Source of the DNA: Paracoccaceae bacterium
GTDB lineage: Bacteria; Pseudomonadota; Alphaproteobacteria; Rhodobacterales; Rhodobacteraceae
Reading direction: 5' to 3'
Assembly (NCBI GenBank): GCA_030697175.1
Contig: JAUYQR010000011.1
Span: 558,001-622,000 of the forward strand
Length of the DNA stretch: 64,000 bases
The position numbers and the translations under genes are program-made. Shown here in pieces: positions 26,862 through 35,596 of this stretch (its first letter is position 1; every line of letters begins with the position of its first letter). The notes beneath the pieces are model-generated. The model did not search any database. It saw only the letters and a program-made list of their open reading frames with translations, and was not told where the DNA came from.

Positions 26862-27353
26862 ATGCGGATTCTTCGTTTAGTCGTCATACTCGTGATGGCT
26901 CTTGGCCTCGCAGCATGCGGTTCGAAGTTCCGGTCGTACAACGGACCAAAGGTGACACAGGTTCAGGTCCACAAGGCCGATCGTAAGATGTATCTGCTGC
27001 ATAACGACCGTGTGCTGAAGAGCTACGACGTTGCTCTTGGCTTCATGCCCGACGGGCACAAGCAGTTCGAGGGTGACGGAAAGACGCCGGAGGGCGGATA
27101 TTTCATATCGCATAAGAACCCGAATTCGGAATTCCATCTGTCACTCGGGATCTCTTATCCAAACGAAGCGGACGTGGCCTTTGCCGAGTCGATGGACAAA
27201 CAGCCCGGCGGCGACATTTTCATTCACGGTGGCCCGAACAAACCCATCCGAAGGCCGGACTGGACAGCCGGTTGCATTGCCGTGTCGGACAAGGAAATGG
27301 AAGTCGTCTACTCGATGATCGAACCGGGAACGCCTATCTTCATTCTTCCCTGA
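26862..27353 (+). CDS. L,D-transpeptidase (YkuD) lipoprotein
   Basis: A 163-residue protein with a lipobox 'LGLAACG' after a short hydrophobic leader, so it is anchored in a membrane facing the periplasm. The YkuD catalytic region is intact: 'IFIHGG' and 'WTAGCIAVSD' with the nucleophilic Cys. It would form 3-3 crosslinks or attach lipoproteins to peptidoglycan. GTG 26859 lies one codon ahead of ATG 26862, the chosen start. It converges on a CAP-domain lipoprotein gene six bases away. Confidence 0.9.
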   Translation: MRILRLVVILVMALGLAACGSKFRSYNGPKVTQVQVHKADRKMYLLHNDRVLKSYDVALGFMPDGHKQFEGDGKTPEGGYFISHKNPNSEFHLSLGISYPNEADVAFAESMDKQPGGDIFIHGGPNKPIRRPDWTAGCIAVSDKEMEVVYSMIEPGTPIFILP

Positions 27354-27359
27354 AGGGTC

Positions 27360-27875
27360 TCAGGCCCCGGTTACCAGCGTCCACCAGATCTTTCCGCCGG
27401 CTTCCTGAAACCATGCAAAGCCGAGGGTTCTCGCCGTCGGGTCCATGATGACGCCGCGGGTATCAGGCTGCGCCATCCAGGTGGACAGCGTCTCCAATTC
27501 GGTCTCGAAGGTTTCGGAAATAAGTTCGCCAACCAGACGCCCGCTGTAACCGGCACGCTGGACCCGAACCAGCGGTGACGACCCGTCCGAGCCGAAGTGC
27601 CAAGGCCGGTTTTGCACCGACATGTCACGCGAATGCGTGGCCGCAGCAGCGTTCAGCCGTGTATCATAAGCGAGCGCGGGCAGATTCTTGGCAGCCCGCA
27701 AGGTATTGACTGAATCAAGCAAACGGAACGGGATCGCGGCCTGCTCGGTCTCTGTGATACGGTAGACTTGAGGCAGCGGGCGCCCATCCGCGCCAACCGC
27801 TGGAAGTCGGCTGGCAGGAGCGCATGCCGCGATAAGAAGGGCCGGAGCCAGCAGAAGCACGGAGCGTCTTTTCAT
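27360..27875 (-). CDS. CAP/SCP-domain lipoprotein
   Basis: A 171-residue protein with a signal peptide and lipobox 'LLIAACAP' followed by a CAP (SCP/PR-1) fold: 'LLDSVNTLRAAKNLPALAYDTRLNAAAATHSRDM' (first helix and His), 'GELISETFET' and 'TLGFAWF' are the standard family positions. Bacterial members are secreted or periplasmic and mostly uncharacterised. It sits between two L,D-transpeptidase genes, which hints at a cell-wall role, though this is only positional evidence. Confidence 0.87.
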   Translation of the reverse strand: MKRRSVLLLAPALLIAACAPASRLPAVGADGRPLPQVYRITETEQAAIPFRLLDSVNTLRAAKNLPALAYDTRLNAAAATHSRDMSVQNRPWHFGSDGSSPLVRVQRAGYSGRLVGELISETFETELETLSTWMAQPDTRGVIMDPTARTLGFAWFQEAGGKIWWTLVTGA

Positions 27876-28053
27876 TTATCTCACCAAACCAGCGGCAGCC
27901 AAGCGCGACCGTTTCGACCCTCCATACCGAAAGCCGTGGCGGTGTTCAAACCCAAGTCTGCGGATCGGCGAAAGCTGACGGCCGAGTGATTTGCGGCCGG
28001 GCGCAAAAAACAGTAAGAGAACTTCGACATAAGAAAGAGCAGGAGAAACCTCC

Positions 28054-28644
28054 ATGGCAAGATCAATCATCAACCGTCGCACTCTTCTGCAGGGAGCGGC
28101 TGGCGCTGCGGCGCTCACCGCCCTGCCGGCCCTTGCTCAAGATGGCACGACAGAGTTCCTTCCTGCCGCAAGCACGATCCGCAACAACGTCTCCAGCTTC
28201 CGTATGCTGGAGTGGCAGAATTATTTCGACAACACCCGTGGCGGCGCCATCCTGGTCGACATCACGTCGCGCGCCCTGCACTACTGGTCTGAAGATCAAT
28301 CCATTTACCGGCTCTATCCGACATCGGTGCCACTGTCGGAAGATCTGACACGGCGCGGTAAGACCGAGGTCGTCCAGAAGGTGGTAAACCCGGCTTGGCG
28401 CCCCACCGCCTCGATGAAAGAGCGCAATCCGGATTGGCCAGATGTGGTGGAGGGAGGCGCACCGGACAACCCGCTGGGCACCCGCGCACTTTACCTGTCG
28501 TGGACCTACTACCGCATTCACGGAACTCACGACACGCGCAAGATCGGTCGCCGTTCGTCGAACGGCTGTATCGGCCTTTACAACGAACACATCGAGGAAC
28601 TGTACGAGATGGCGCAGGTCGGCACGCAGGTGTTGCTTATTTGA
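28054..28644 (+). CDS. Tat-exported L,D-transpeptidase (YkuD)
   Basis: A 196-residue YkuD protein with a twin-arginine-like signal 'INRRTLLQGAAGAAALTALPALAQ'-type leader (RR at residues 9-10, AxA cleavage near residue 28). The catalytic region 'YRIHGTHDTRKIG' and 'SSNGCIGLYNEH' (nucleophile Cys) is complete. It is a second, exported peptidoglycan transpeptidase within 1.3 kb of the lipoprotein form, so the two may act in different places or on different donors. AGGAG precedes ATG 28054 by about nine bases. Confidence 0.9.
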   Translation: MARSIINRRTLLQGAAGAAALTALPALAQDGTTEFLPAASTIRNNVSSFRMLEWQNYFDNTRGGAILVDITSRALHYWSEDQSIYRLYPTSVPLSEDLTRRGKTEVVQKVVNPAWRPTASMKERNPDWPDVVEGGAPDNPLGTRALYLSWTYYRIHGTHDTRKIGRRSSNGCIGLYNEHIEELYEMAQVGTQVLLI

Positions 28645-28790
28645 CAAAACGACAGCGACGTCCGAACAAAATGAACTTCTGCAATTGCTTTTCGGGACGT
28701 CTGCTGGTTACACGTCTTGTATGAGGATAGTCTTGGGAGCGTGTCGCCGCCTCTGAAAACTTCGGTGGCACGCATTAACTGGAGGTTAAC

Positions 28791-28970
28791 ATGAAGAAAC
28801 TTGCGCTCGCTGCCGCGCTGACCGCTGTCGCCACCGCTTCCTTCGCTGGTGGCATGGCTGAGCCTGTTATGGAACCGGAAGTTGTCGAAGCTGCGACCTC
28901 GTCGTCGGCTGGCGGCATTGTTGTTCCGCTGCTGCTGCTGCTCGTGATTGCAGCGGCTGCGTCGAACTAA
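28791..28970 (+). CDS. 59-residue secreted/membrane peptide
   Basis: A short gene with a textbook ribosome site (GGAGGT, six bases from ATG), an N-terminal signal sequence ending in 'ATASFAGG', an acidic spacer and a hydrophobic Ile/Val/Leu/Ala C-terminus ending in 'AAAASN'. It is followed at once by a strong terminator, so it is probably abundantly transcribed on its own. I do not recognise a named family; short Gly/Ala/Leu-tailed exported peptides of this kind occur in Rhodobacteraceae. Too short to be found by length-based gene calls. Confidence 0.75.
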   Translation: MKKLALAAALTAVATASFAGGMAEPVMEPEVVEAATSSSAGGIVVPLLLLLVIAAAASN

Positions 28971-28992
28971 TTTTTCGACCAGACCAAGGAAG

Positions 28993-29024
28993 GGACGGCA
29001 GGTTTCCTGCCGTCCTTTTCTTTT
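28993..29024 (+). terminator. Intrinsic terminator after the 59-residue peptide gene
   Basis: GGACGGCAGG (28993-29002), a TTT loop and CCTGCCGTCC (29006-29015) form a perfect 10-pair stem, followed by TTTTCTTTT. It closes the small gene, and because the ferrochelatase gene converges from the right it may also work in reverse. Confidence 0.9.
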
Positions 29025-29028
29025 GTCA

Positions 29029-30147
29029 TTACCCGGAAAGCCAGCCGGAAAGATTTTCGTCGATTACCGCTGAAAGCGCTTCAACGTGCGCGGCACTTTC
29101 ATTCAGACACGGAATATAGGTGAACGATTCGCCGCCCGCGTGCAGAAACGCCTCGCGGATTTCACCATTAATTTCCTCAAGGGTTTCGATGCAGTCGGCT
29201 GAAAAGGCCGGTGCCATTATGGCGATCCGTTTCTTTCCCGCTTTCGCCAACTCTGCCACATGTTCCACAGTGTAGGGCTTCAACCACTCCTCCGGCCCGA
29301 AGACCGACTGAAAGGTCGTATCGATGGACCCCTTCTCCCAACCCAGTCTTTCGCGCAGCAGACGCGAGGTCTTTGCGCACTGGCAGTGATAGGGGTCGCC
29401 CTGCATCAGGTATCGCTTTGGCATCCCGTGATAGCTGGCGACCAGAACTTCAGGCCGGTGGTCCAGGGCTGCGTAGGCGACATTGACTGATTTTGCCAAG
29501 GCATCGATGTAAAGCGGATGGTCAAAGTATTCTGCAACCGTCCGCACCGCCGGCTGACGCTTTTCCTTCATCAGCGCACGAAAGAATTGATCGTTCGCAG
29601 TTGCCGAAGTGGCACCAGCGTAATGGGGGTACAGCGGAAAGAACAGAATACGTTCACAACCCGCCTCGACCATGGCGCGCACCTTGGACTCGGTGGAAGG
29701 ATTGCCGTAGCGCATGCAGAAATCGACGACGACGTCTGCGCCGTGCCTCGCCTCCATGACCGCGGCAATCGCCTTGGTCTGGTCTTTTGTGATCGTCAGA
29801 AGCGGACTTTCGTTCTTCTCGTGGTTCCAGATCAGCTTGTAGTTGGCGCCTGACGAAAAAGGTCGCTTTGTCAGGATGATAAGCTGCAAAAGCGGCTGCC
29901 ATTTCCAGCTTGCGTAGTCGACCACCCGCTTGTCGGAAAGGAATTCGTTCAGATATCGCCGCATCGACCAGTAATCATAGTTGTCTGGCGTGCCCAGGTT
30001 GGCGAGCAGGACACCGATCTTGGCGCGGCGGACGGGAGGATGATTCGCGGGAGCATGCAGCAAACGACCCTCTCCGGGCCGATCGATCGATGGTTCCTGC
30101 AGCTCTGTTTCGGAGTGCGGGGTTTGTCCCGCCTTGGTGTCAAGCAT
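29029..30147 (-). CDS. hemH: Ferrochelatase
   Basis: A 372-residue enzyme inserting ferrous iron into protoporphyrin IX, the last step of haem synthesis. The catalytic His is in 'ASYHGMPKRY' and the Glu in 'FSADCIETLEEI'; 'GVLLANLGTPDN' marks the start of the fold after a non-conserved N-terminal segment of about 45 residues. The two Cys in 'DPYHCQCAKT' match the alphaproteobacterial form. ATG 30147 is chosen; the longer 30204 start overlaps the upstream methyltransferase. Confidence 0.95.
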   Translation of the reverse strand: MLDTKAGQTPHSETELQEPSIDRPGEGRLLHAPANHPPVRRAKIGVLLANLGTPDNYDYWSMRRYLNEFLSDKRVVDYASWKWQPLLQLIILTKRPFSSGANYKLIWNHEKNESPLLTITKDQTKAIAAVMEARHGADVVVDFCMRYGNPSTESKVRAMVEAGCERILFFPLYPHYAGATSATANDQFFRALMKEKRQPAVRTVAEYFDHPLYIDALAKSVNVAYAALDHRPEVLVASYHGMPKRYLMQGDPYHCQCAKTSRLLRERLGWEKGSIDTTFQSVFGPEEWLKPYTVEHVAELAKAGKKRIAIMAPAFSADCIETLEEINGEIREAFLHAGGESFTYIPCLNESAAHVEALSAVIDENLSGWLSG

Positions 30148-30200
30148 CGCTGTGATCCTGAAAATCGTTACAGCCGGACATAAAGGCTTATGGCCCGGGG

Positions 30201-31040
30201 TCAACCTTCGTCGGGAAGTCGCCGTTCTTGCGCGTTGAGGGCATCGGCCAGCCGCTGCTGTGCCGATCCTGGGCGAAGCGCCTTTGGCTGGCTTTCGTCG
30301 GGGGCCCAGCCAGTCAGGCTTATGATTTCGAAACTTGCTGGAACTCGGCCATCAGCGTCACCGTAGGTCGAGGCATACAGCGCCATTGCTTCGGTGACGA
30401 TCGACCTCCTGGTCGGGTGCCGCAAACGGCCAGCCAAGGCATTGGTTTCCCCCATTGCGCGCAAGTCGCCAAGGAGGGCGTACGGCGATCCGTAAAGCAC
30501 CGTCTGCAAAGTGCTGTCGGCCACGGGCATCGCAAATCCGGCGCGGTGCAGCAGATCACCCAGATCGCGGATTTCGGCCATCGGCAACACGCGGGGCGAC
30601 ACACCGCCGGTGATGGAAGCCTCGGCATGAGCCAGACAGGCGCGCAACTGCTGAAGCGTTCTTCCGCCCAGAAACTGCGCGATGAACAGACCGTCGGGTC
30701 GCAAAGCCAGCCTGCATTGAACAAGCTGACCAAGCGGGTCATTCGCCCAGTGCAGACTCATGGCGTGGATCACCAGATCGTGCCGTGAACGATCAAGCGA
30801 CAAGACGTCCTCATCAGGCACAATCGTTGCCTGCGGAAGCGCCTTTTGCCAGAAGTGTGGAAAATCAGTGACGATCACCGGGTCCGTAAAGGTTCTGTTA
30901 ACTTCGTTCAGTCTTTCCTGAACATCCGCGATCATGGCGGCGTGCAGAAAGCCCGCCCCTTGATGAGCGCCACTTTGAAGCGCTCGTTGCCGGTTGCGCG
31001 ATAGGGCGACACGGTCGGTAAGTTTGGGGGGCTCTTTCAT
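30201..31040 (-). CDS. SAM-dependent methyltransferase (BioC/NDUFAF5-like)
   Basis: A 279-residue protein of the class I methyltransferase fold. 'HDLVIHAMSLHWANDPLGQL' is the motif II/post-II segment typical of BioC- and NDUFAF5-related proteins, and 'RPDGLFIAQFLGG' follows; the glycine-rich motif I is weak, as in NDUFAF5 homologues. Substrate is unknown; a Complex I assembly role is possible for an alphaproteobacterium. It precedes hemH in the same direction and diverges from comF with only 23 bases between the start codons. Confidence 0.8.
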   Translation of the reverse strand: MKEPPKLTDRVALSRNRQRALQSGAHQGAGFLHAAMIADVQERLNEVNRTFTDPVIVTDFPHFWQKALPQATIVPDEDVLSLDRSRHDLVIHAMSLHWANDPLGQLVQCRLALRPDGLFIAQFLGGRTLQQLRACLAHAEASITGGVSPRVLPMAEIRDLGDLLHRAGFAMPVADSTLQTVLYGSPYALLGDLRAMGETNALAGRLRHPTRRSIVTEAMALYASTYGDADGRVPASFEIISLTGWAPDESQPKALRPGSAQQRLADALNAQERRLPDEG

Positions 31041-31063
31041 TGTGTCGAGCTTGGGGGGCTGAA

Positions 31064-31786
31064 ATGGGTTTGCAAGAAGCGCTCCAGGTTCTTTATCCAC
31101 CCCAATGCATCAGCTGCGGGACCGGTGTCACGTCAGATTTCGGGCTGTGCGGCGATTGCTGGCGTGAAACGTCATTCATAGCGGGTCTTGTTTGTGATTT
31201 GTGCGGAGTTCCGCTTCAGGGCGAGGATTCTGATCGCACTGTTCTTTGCGATGACTGCATGACGATTGCACGTCCATGGAGCCAGGGGCGCGCCGCCATG
31301 CTTTACAAGGATAACGGGCGGCGCATCGTGCTTGCCTTGAAGCATGGTGACCGGCTTGATCTGGCCCGGCCTGCGGCTTTTTGGATGCAAAAGGCCGCGC
31401 GGCCGATGCTGAAACCGAACATGCTGGTGATTCCGGTTCCTCTGCACTGGTTCCGGTTGTTCAGGCGTCGCTACAATCAGGCGGCCCTTTTGTCTTCGGC
31501 GGTCGCAAAACTGACGAGTCTGGAAAGTTGCCCAGACGGACTGATCCGCCGCCGCAGCACCGGCAGTCAGGAGGGGCGCAATCGCGATGCTCGTTTTGCA
31601 AATCTGCGGGATGCCTTCACGGTGCCGGAAAGGCACCGAAAACTGGTGGACCAACGCGAAGTCTTGCTCGTGGACGACGTCATGACTTCTGGTGCAACCT
31701 TCGCCGCCGCGACTGAGGCACTGTTTGCCGCCGGGGCCGCGTCCGTGTCGGTTCTCAGTCTGGCCCGCGTTGCGAAGGACGCCTAA
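31064..31786 (+). CDS. ComF-family phosphoribosyltransferase-like protein
   Basis: A 240-residue protein with an N-terminal zinc-ribbon style cysteine set ('CISCG', 'CGDCW', 'CDLCG', 'CDDC') and a C-terminal type I phosphoribosyltransferase fold with the PRPP loop 'VLLVDDVMTSGAT'. ComF (GntX) proteins support DNA uptake in competent bacteria and carry nucleotide-like functions elsewhere; the exact role is unresolved. ATG 31064 sits very close to the divergent methyltransferase start. Confidence 0.9.
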   Translation: MGLQEALQVLYPPQCISCGTGVTSDFGLCGDCWRETSFIAGLVCDLCGVPLQGEDSDRTVLCDDCMTIARPWSQGRAAMLYKDNGRRIVLALKHGDRLDLARPAAFWMQKAARPMLKPNMLVIPVPLHWFRLFRRRYNQAALLSSAVAKLTSLESCPDGLIRRRSTGSQEGRNRDARFANLRDAFTVPERHRKLVDQREVLLVDDVMTSGATFAAATEALFAAGAASVSVLSLARVAKDA

Positions 31787-31823
31787 ATGCATATAGTCGG
31801 GATGGGTCACCCGGAAGGTCGTC

Positions 31824-32081
31824 ATGCCGCAAATCGACATCTACACCACGCCATATTGCCCCTACTGCATTGCCGCAAAGCGGTTGCTGGCAAAAAAGGC
31901 CGCCACGATCAACGAGATTGACGTCAGCCGCGACCCCGCCTTGCGGCAGGCCATGACAGCCCGGGCGAGCGGTGGGCGGACGGTTCCGCAGATCTTTATC
32001 GGCGACCTGCACATCGGGGGCTCTGACGACTTGCACGCGCTTGACCATGCCGGCAAGCTTGACCCGCTTTTGGCCAGCTGA
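31824..32081 (+). CDS. grxC: Glutaredoxin 3
   Basis: An 85-residue glutaredoxin with dithiol active site CPYC ('TTPYCPYCIAAKR'), the TVP cis-proline motif ('GGRTVPQIFI') and the glutathione-binding 'GGSDDL'. It reduces protein disulfides with glutathione in the cytoplasm. Its final base is shared with the start of the amidase gene, and grxC-amidase-MarR run in one direction from here. Confidence 0.95.
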   Translation: MPQIDIYTTPYCPYCIAAKRLLAKKAATINEIDVSRDPALRQAMTARASGGRTVPQIFIGDLHIGGSDDLHALDHAGKLDPLLAS

Positions 32082-32911
32082 TGCGGGCTGGACTGGTCCA
32101 ACTCAATGTGACCGACGACCCCGTCGACAATCTTCGGGTAACGCAAGACCTGGTCGATCAGGCGGTATCGGCCGGAGCGGAATTCGTCCTCACGCCAGAA
32201 TTGACCAATGGGCTTTCCTCGGACCGGGCGCATCAAGGGTCGGTGTTTCGGCACGAAGAACAGGATGAGACGCTCGCCGCTTTGTGCGCGAAAGCCAAGC
32301 TGCATGAAGCCTGGCTGCTCATCGGTTCGCTGGGTCTATTGACCGAGAATGCGGACGGACGTTTCGCCAATCGTTCGTTTCTGATTGGCCCGGACGGGAA
32401 TGTCGCGGCGAGCTACGACAAGATCCACATGTTCGATGTCAATGTGTCAGAAACTGAAGTCTATCGGGAAAGCCAAGGCTACAGGCCGGGACAAAAGGCC
32501 GTCGTTCACAACACGCCGTTCGGTGCCATCGGCATGACGGTTTGCTACGATTTGCGCTTTCCAAGTCTCTACCGTCGCTTGGCTCAGGCCGGGGCCGACA
32601 TCCTGACCGTGCCTGCGGCTTTCAACCACATCACCGGCGCGGCGCACTGGGAAATCCTGCTGCGCGCACGCGCGATTGAAACAGGATGCTTTGTCCTTGC
32701 CCCGGCCCAGACCGGCTTTCATGCCGAAACCCACGGAAAGGGCCGCCGCACTCATGGTCATTCGCTCGCGGTCGCACCTTGGGGCGAAATCCTTGCAGAT
32801 GCTGGCACTGAAGTCGGCGTCACCGTCGTCGATCTTGATCTGTCGCTTGTGACCGAAGCCCGACGCCGGGTGCCATCGCTTAGTCACGACCGGGGCTTTG
32901 ACGGCCCATGA
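32081..32911 (+). CDS. Carbon-nitrogen hydrolase (Nit/omega-amidase type)
   Basis: A 276-residue nitrilase-superfamily amidase. The catalytic Glu-Lys-Cys are visible: 'LTPELTNG', 'YDKIHMFDV' and 'MTVCYDLRFP'. The Nit1/Nit2 subgroup hydrolyses alpha-ketoglutaramate or deaminated glutathione; its place directly after glutaredoxin makes the deaminated-glutathione repair role attractive, but this is inference. It overlaps grxC by one base and the MarR gene by ATGA. Confidence 0.9.
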   Translation: MRAGLVQLNVTDDPVDNLRVTQDLVDQAVSAGAEFVLTPELTNGLSSDRAHQGSVFRHEEQDETLAALCAKAKLHEAWLLIGSLGLLTENADGRFANRSFLIGPDGNVAASYDKIHMFDVNVSETEVYRESQGYRPGQKAVVHNTPFGAIGMTVCYDLRFPSLYRRLAQAGADILTVPAAFNHITGAAHWEILLRARAIETGCFVLAPAQTGFHAETHGKGRRTHGHSLAVAPWGEILADAGTEVGVTVVDLDLSLVTEARRRVPSLSHDRGFDGP

Positions 32912-33357
32912 GCAACGAAAAGACCGAAGACATCGCCGTCGCGCTGTTTGGTGAGCTCTTCATGGCCGACCAGTTGGCCCGAAGCCGAATTTCCAGAGTG
33001 CTTCCCAAAGGGATGGAACTGTCACATTTTTCGGTTCTCAATCATTTGGCTCGGATCAGCGACGAACGCACCCCGGCGCAACTGGCCCGGTCGTTTCACG
33101 TCACTCGGGGTGCCATGACCAACACTTTGGCAAAACTCGAATGGGCCGGCCATATCCATATCCGTCCGGACTGGGAAGACGCACGCCAGAAATTTGTTGC
33201 CATCAGCCCGTCTGGCCGATCTGCACGCGATTCAGCGGTTGCCAGCGTCGCTCCCTTGATCGGAGACGTTGTGCAGACTTTGGGCCAGGATCGGGTGAAA
33301 GGGCTTTTGTCGGTGCTGCGCGAACTGCGCTTGCGGTTGGAGGATGACGGCACCTGA
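32908..33357 (+). CDS. MarR-family transcriptional regulator
   Basis: A 149-residue winged-helix protein of the MarR family. The DNA-recognition region is 'ERTPAQLARSFHVTRGAMTNTLAKLEWAGHI', followed by the wing 'DWEDARQKFVAISPSGR'. Being the last gene of the grxC-amidase unit (ATGA overlap) suggests it regulates that unit or responds to the same stress; no ligand can be inferred. Confidence 0.92.
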   Translation: MSNEKTEDIAVALFGELFMADQLARSRISRVLPKGMELSHFSVLNHLARISDERTPAQLARSFHVTRGAMTNTLAKLEWAGHIHIRPDWEDARQKFVAISPSGRSARDSAVASVAPLIGDVVQTLGQDRVKGLLSVLRELRLRLEDDGT

Positions 33358-33424
33358 ACGTCACCATCCCGGCGCTTTCATGCGCAGGATGTTGGGGCAA
33401 TCGGGGGCAAAAGTACAATAGGCC

Positions 33425-33454
33425 TTGCCCAGGCACGACACTCTTCCCTAAACT
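33425..33454 (+). promoter_or_regulatory. Possible promoter of the YjbH gene
   Basis: TTGCCC (33425-33430), 18 bases and TAAACT (33449-33454) lie 27 bases ahead of the YjbH start, in the 124-base gap after the MarR gene. The match is weak and by eye. Confidence 0.3.
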
Positions 33455-33481
33455 GTCGGCATCTCCCGAACGGCGGACGCT

Positions 33482-35596
33482 ATGCCCCTTCTTAGAAGCT
33501 TCGCCATTTCTTCGGTTCTGATCGGGCTGGCGCTGGCCGGGCATCCTGCGGCTGCCGAGATGACCGGGTCGTTGAACATCAACGGGGCCACCGGGCTGAT
33601 CGACATGCCCTCAGGTGACGCGCAGGATGATGCAACATTTGCATTCAGCGCCTCCGTGGTTGGCCCCGTGACGCGCGGAACCATCAGTTTTCAGATCACA
33701 CCGCGCCTATCAGCAGTGTTTCGATTCCAGAAGTGGAGTGATTGGAACACTCTGTTCCCGACTGAAAGCGATACCTTCGACGATCGAAGCATGGATCTGC
33801 GCTACCAGCTTCTACAGGAAACCCGGTATTTGCCATCACTGACGATAGGGCTTCAGGACTTCACTGGAAGGGGCCTGTTATCATCCGAATACATCGCGGC
33901 CACAAAAACTGTTTCTGACAGGGCGAAGCTCACCGCAGGTGTCGGGTGGGGTCGACTGGGAACTTACGGAGGAGGTACGGCCCCGTTTGGTGCGCGGCCA
34001 CCTCTGGGAACTGGAGATTCGGGCACTCCAAATTCACACCAATGGTTCCGTGGCGACGCGGCAGCCTTTGGCGGCATCGAATACAAGATCAACGATCGAT
34101 GGACCTTTAAGGCAGAGTATTCGTCAGACGCCTATCTTCTGGAAACCGAAGAGCGCGGCATCCTGGAACGCAGCAGTCCCTACAACTTCGGCCTCGAATA
34201 CCAGAAGGGACCATCGGCGCGGTACGGCATCTATTCCATGCATGGAACCGAGGTCGGCCTTGTCTTCCACATGATCCTCGATCCCAAAAAGCGGGCCACC
34301 GGTGGAGTGACGGGCGCGTCTCCGATGCCTGTTAAGTTGCGGCCGGCCCGATCCGTCGACCCTGAGGCCTACGACGGACAATGGGTGGAACAGGCGACCG
34401 CTGGCCCAATCCTGCGCGACAATCTGGCCAAGCGTCTGGCAATCGATGGTATCGTCGTTCAGGATATTGCCTATTCGTCCGGCAGCGTTCAGATCCGGAT
34501 CCGTAACAATCGGATCGACGCCGGTGCGCAGGCCATTGGGCGGACGGCCCGCGCGCTGTCCCATGTGATGCCAGCCTCCGTGCAGGTTTTCGAAATCGTC
34601 CCCGTTGTGAACGGCGTCGGGGCATCGAAGGTGACAATCCGGCGCAGCGACCTTGAGGAGCTTGAATTCGCAGCCGATAACGCATCGCTTCTTCGGTCGC
34701 GCATATCGATCAGTGATGCAGGACCGCTTCCAGACACCGCTGTCGGCAACGACGAACTCTATCCCAAGTTCAGCTGGAGCCTGAAGCCCGCGCTTCGTAT
34801 CAGCGAGCCGCTCAGGGGCGATGTGGGCTTGCGACTGAGCGCAAATTATGACGTCCGTCCGGGTCTGGTCTTGTCCGGCTCGATCTATAAGCGGCTGTTC
34901 GGCAATGCGGATCGTTCAGGTGACCCGTCTTCGTCCGTGCTGCCACATGTGCGTTCGGATGGGTCACGGTACAGCAGGTTCGGCGACCCGGCACTGGAGC
35001 GGCTGACGCTTGCCTGGTATGCCCGGCCCGCAAAAAATATCTACTCGCGGGTGACCCTTGGCTACCTCGAGCGTATGCATGCTGGCATTTCGGGCGAGCT
35101 ATTGTGGAAGCCAGTCGAAAGCTCGCTCGCCCTAGGGGTGGAACTCAATTATTCCAGACAGCGCGACACGGACGGTGGCTTCGGGTTCGGCGAATACGAT
35201 TACGGGATCATGACCGGCCACCTGTCGGCCTATTACGATTTCGGCAACGGCTTTGTTGGAAAGCTTGATGTGGGAAAATATCTTGCCGGAGACGTGGGCG
35301 GCACGATTTCGGTAGATCGCGTGTTCGCCAACGGATGGCGGGTTGGTGCCTTTGCAACCCTGACCGACGTGTCTTCCGCCGACTTCGGCGAAGGTGGGTT
35401 CGACAAGGGCGTTCGCTTCTCGATTCCGATCAACTGGGCGCTCGGGCAGCAGACGAAGGGTGGGTTCGGATCGACTCTGCGTCCGGCGAACGGTGATGGC
35501 GGTGCACGACTTGAAGTCGACGGCCGCCTTTACGACTCGATTCGAGACTATCACTCGGATGCCTTGGACCGCGGCTGGGGAAGGGTCTGGCGTTGA
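33482..35596 (+). CDS. YjbH-type outer-membrane exopolysaccharide protein
   Basis: A 704-residue exported protein with a signal peptide cleaved near 'GHPAAAE' and the YjbH/GfcD start 'MTGSLNINGATGLIDMPS'. Alternating polar/hydrophobic beta-strand pattern in both halves fits the two beta-barrels of YjbH, proposed to secrete or modify exopolysaccharide. Its stop overlaps the YjbF-like lipoprotein gene (TTGA). E. coli has yjbEFGH; here only H and an F-like gene are together, in reversed order, and no yjbG/gfcC is seen. Confidence 0.85.
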   Translation: MPLLRSFAISSVLIGLALAGHPAAAEMTGSLNINGATGLIDMPSGDAQDDATFAFSASVVGPVTRGTISFQITPRLSAVFRFQKWSDWNTLFPTESDTFDDRSMDLRYQLLQETRYLPSLTIGLQDFTGRGLLSSEYIAATKTVSDRAKLTAGVGWGRLGTYGGGTAPFGARPPLGTGDSGTPNSHQWFRGDAAAFGGIEYKINDRWTFKAEYSSDAYLLETEERGILERSSPYNFGLEYQKGPSARYGIYSMHGTEVGLVFHMILDPKKRATGGVTGASPMPVKLRPARSVDPEAYDGQWVEQATAGPILRDNLAKRLAIDGIVVQDIAYSSGSVQIRIRNNRIDAGAQAIGRTARALSHVMPASVQVFEIVPVVNGVGASKVTIRRSDLEELEFAADNASLLRSRISISDAGPLPDTAVGNDELYPKFSWSLKPALRISEPLRGDVGLRLSANYDVRPGLVLSGSIYKRLFGNADRSGDPSSSVLPHVRSDGSRYSRFGDPALERLTLAWYARPAKNIYSRVTLGYLERMHAGISGELLWKPVESSLALGVELNYSRQRDTDGGFGFGEYDYGIMTGHLSAYYDFGNGFVGKLDVGKYLAGDVGGTISVDRVFANGWRVGAFATLTDVSSADFGEGGFDKGVRFSIPINWALGQQTKGGFGSTLRPANGDGGARLEVDGRLYDSIRDYHSDALDRGWGRVWR

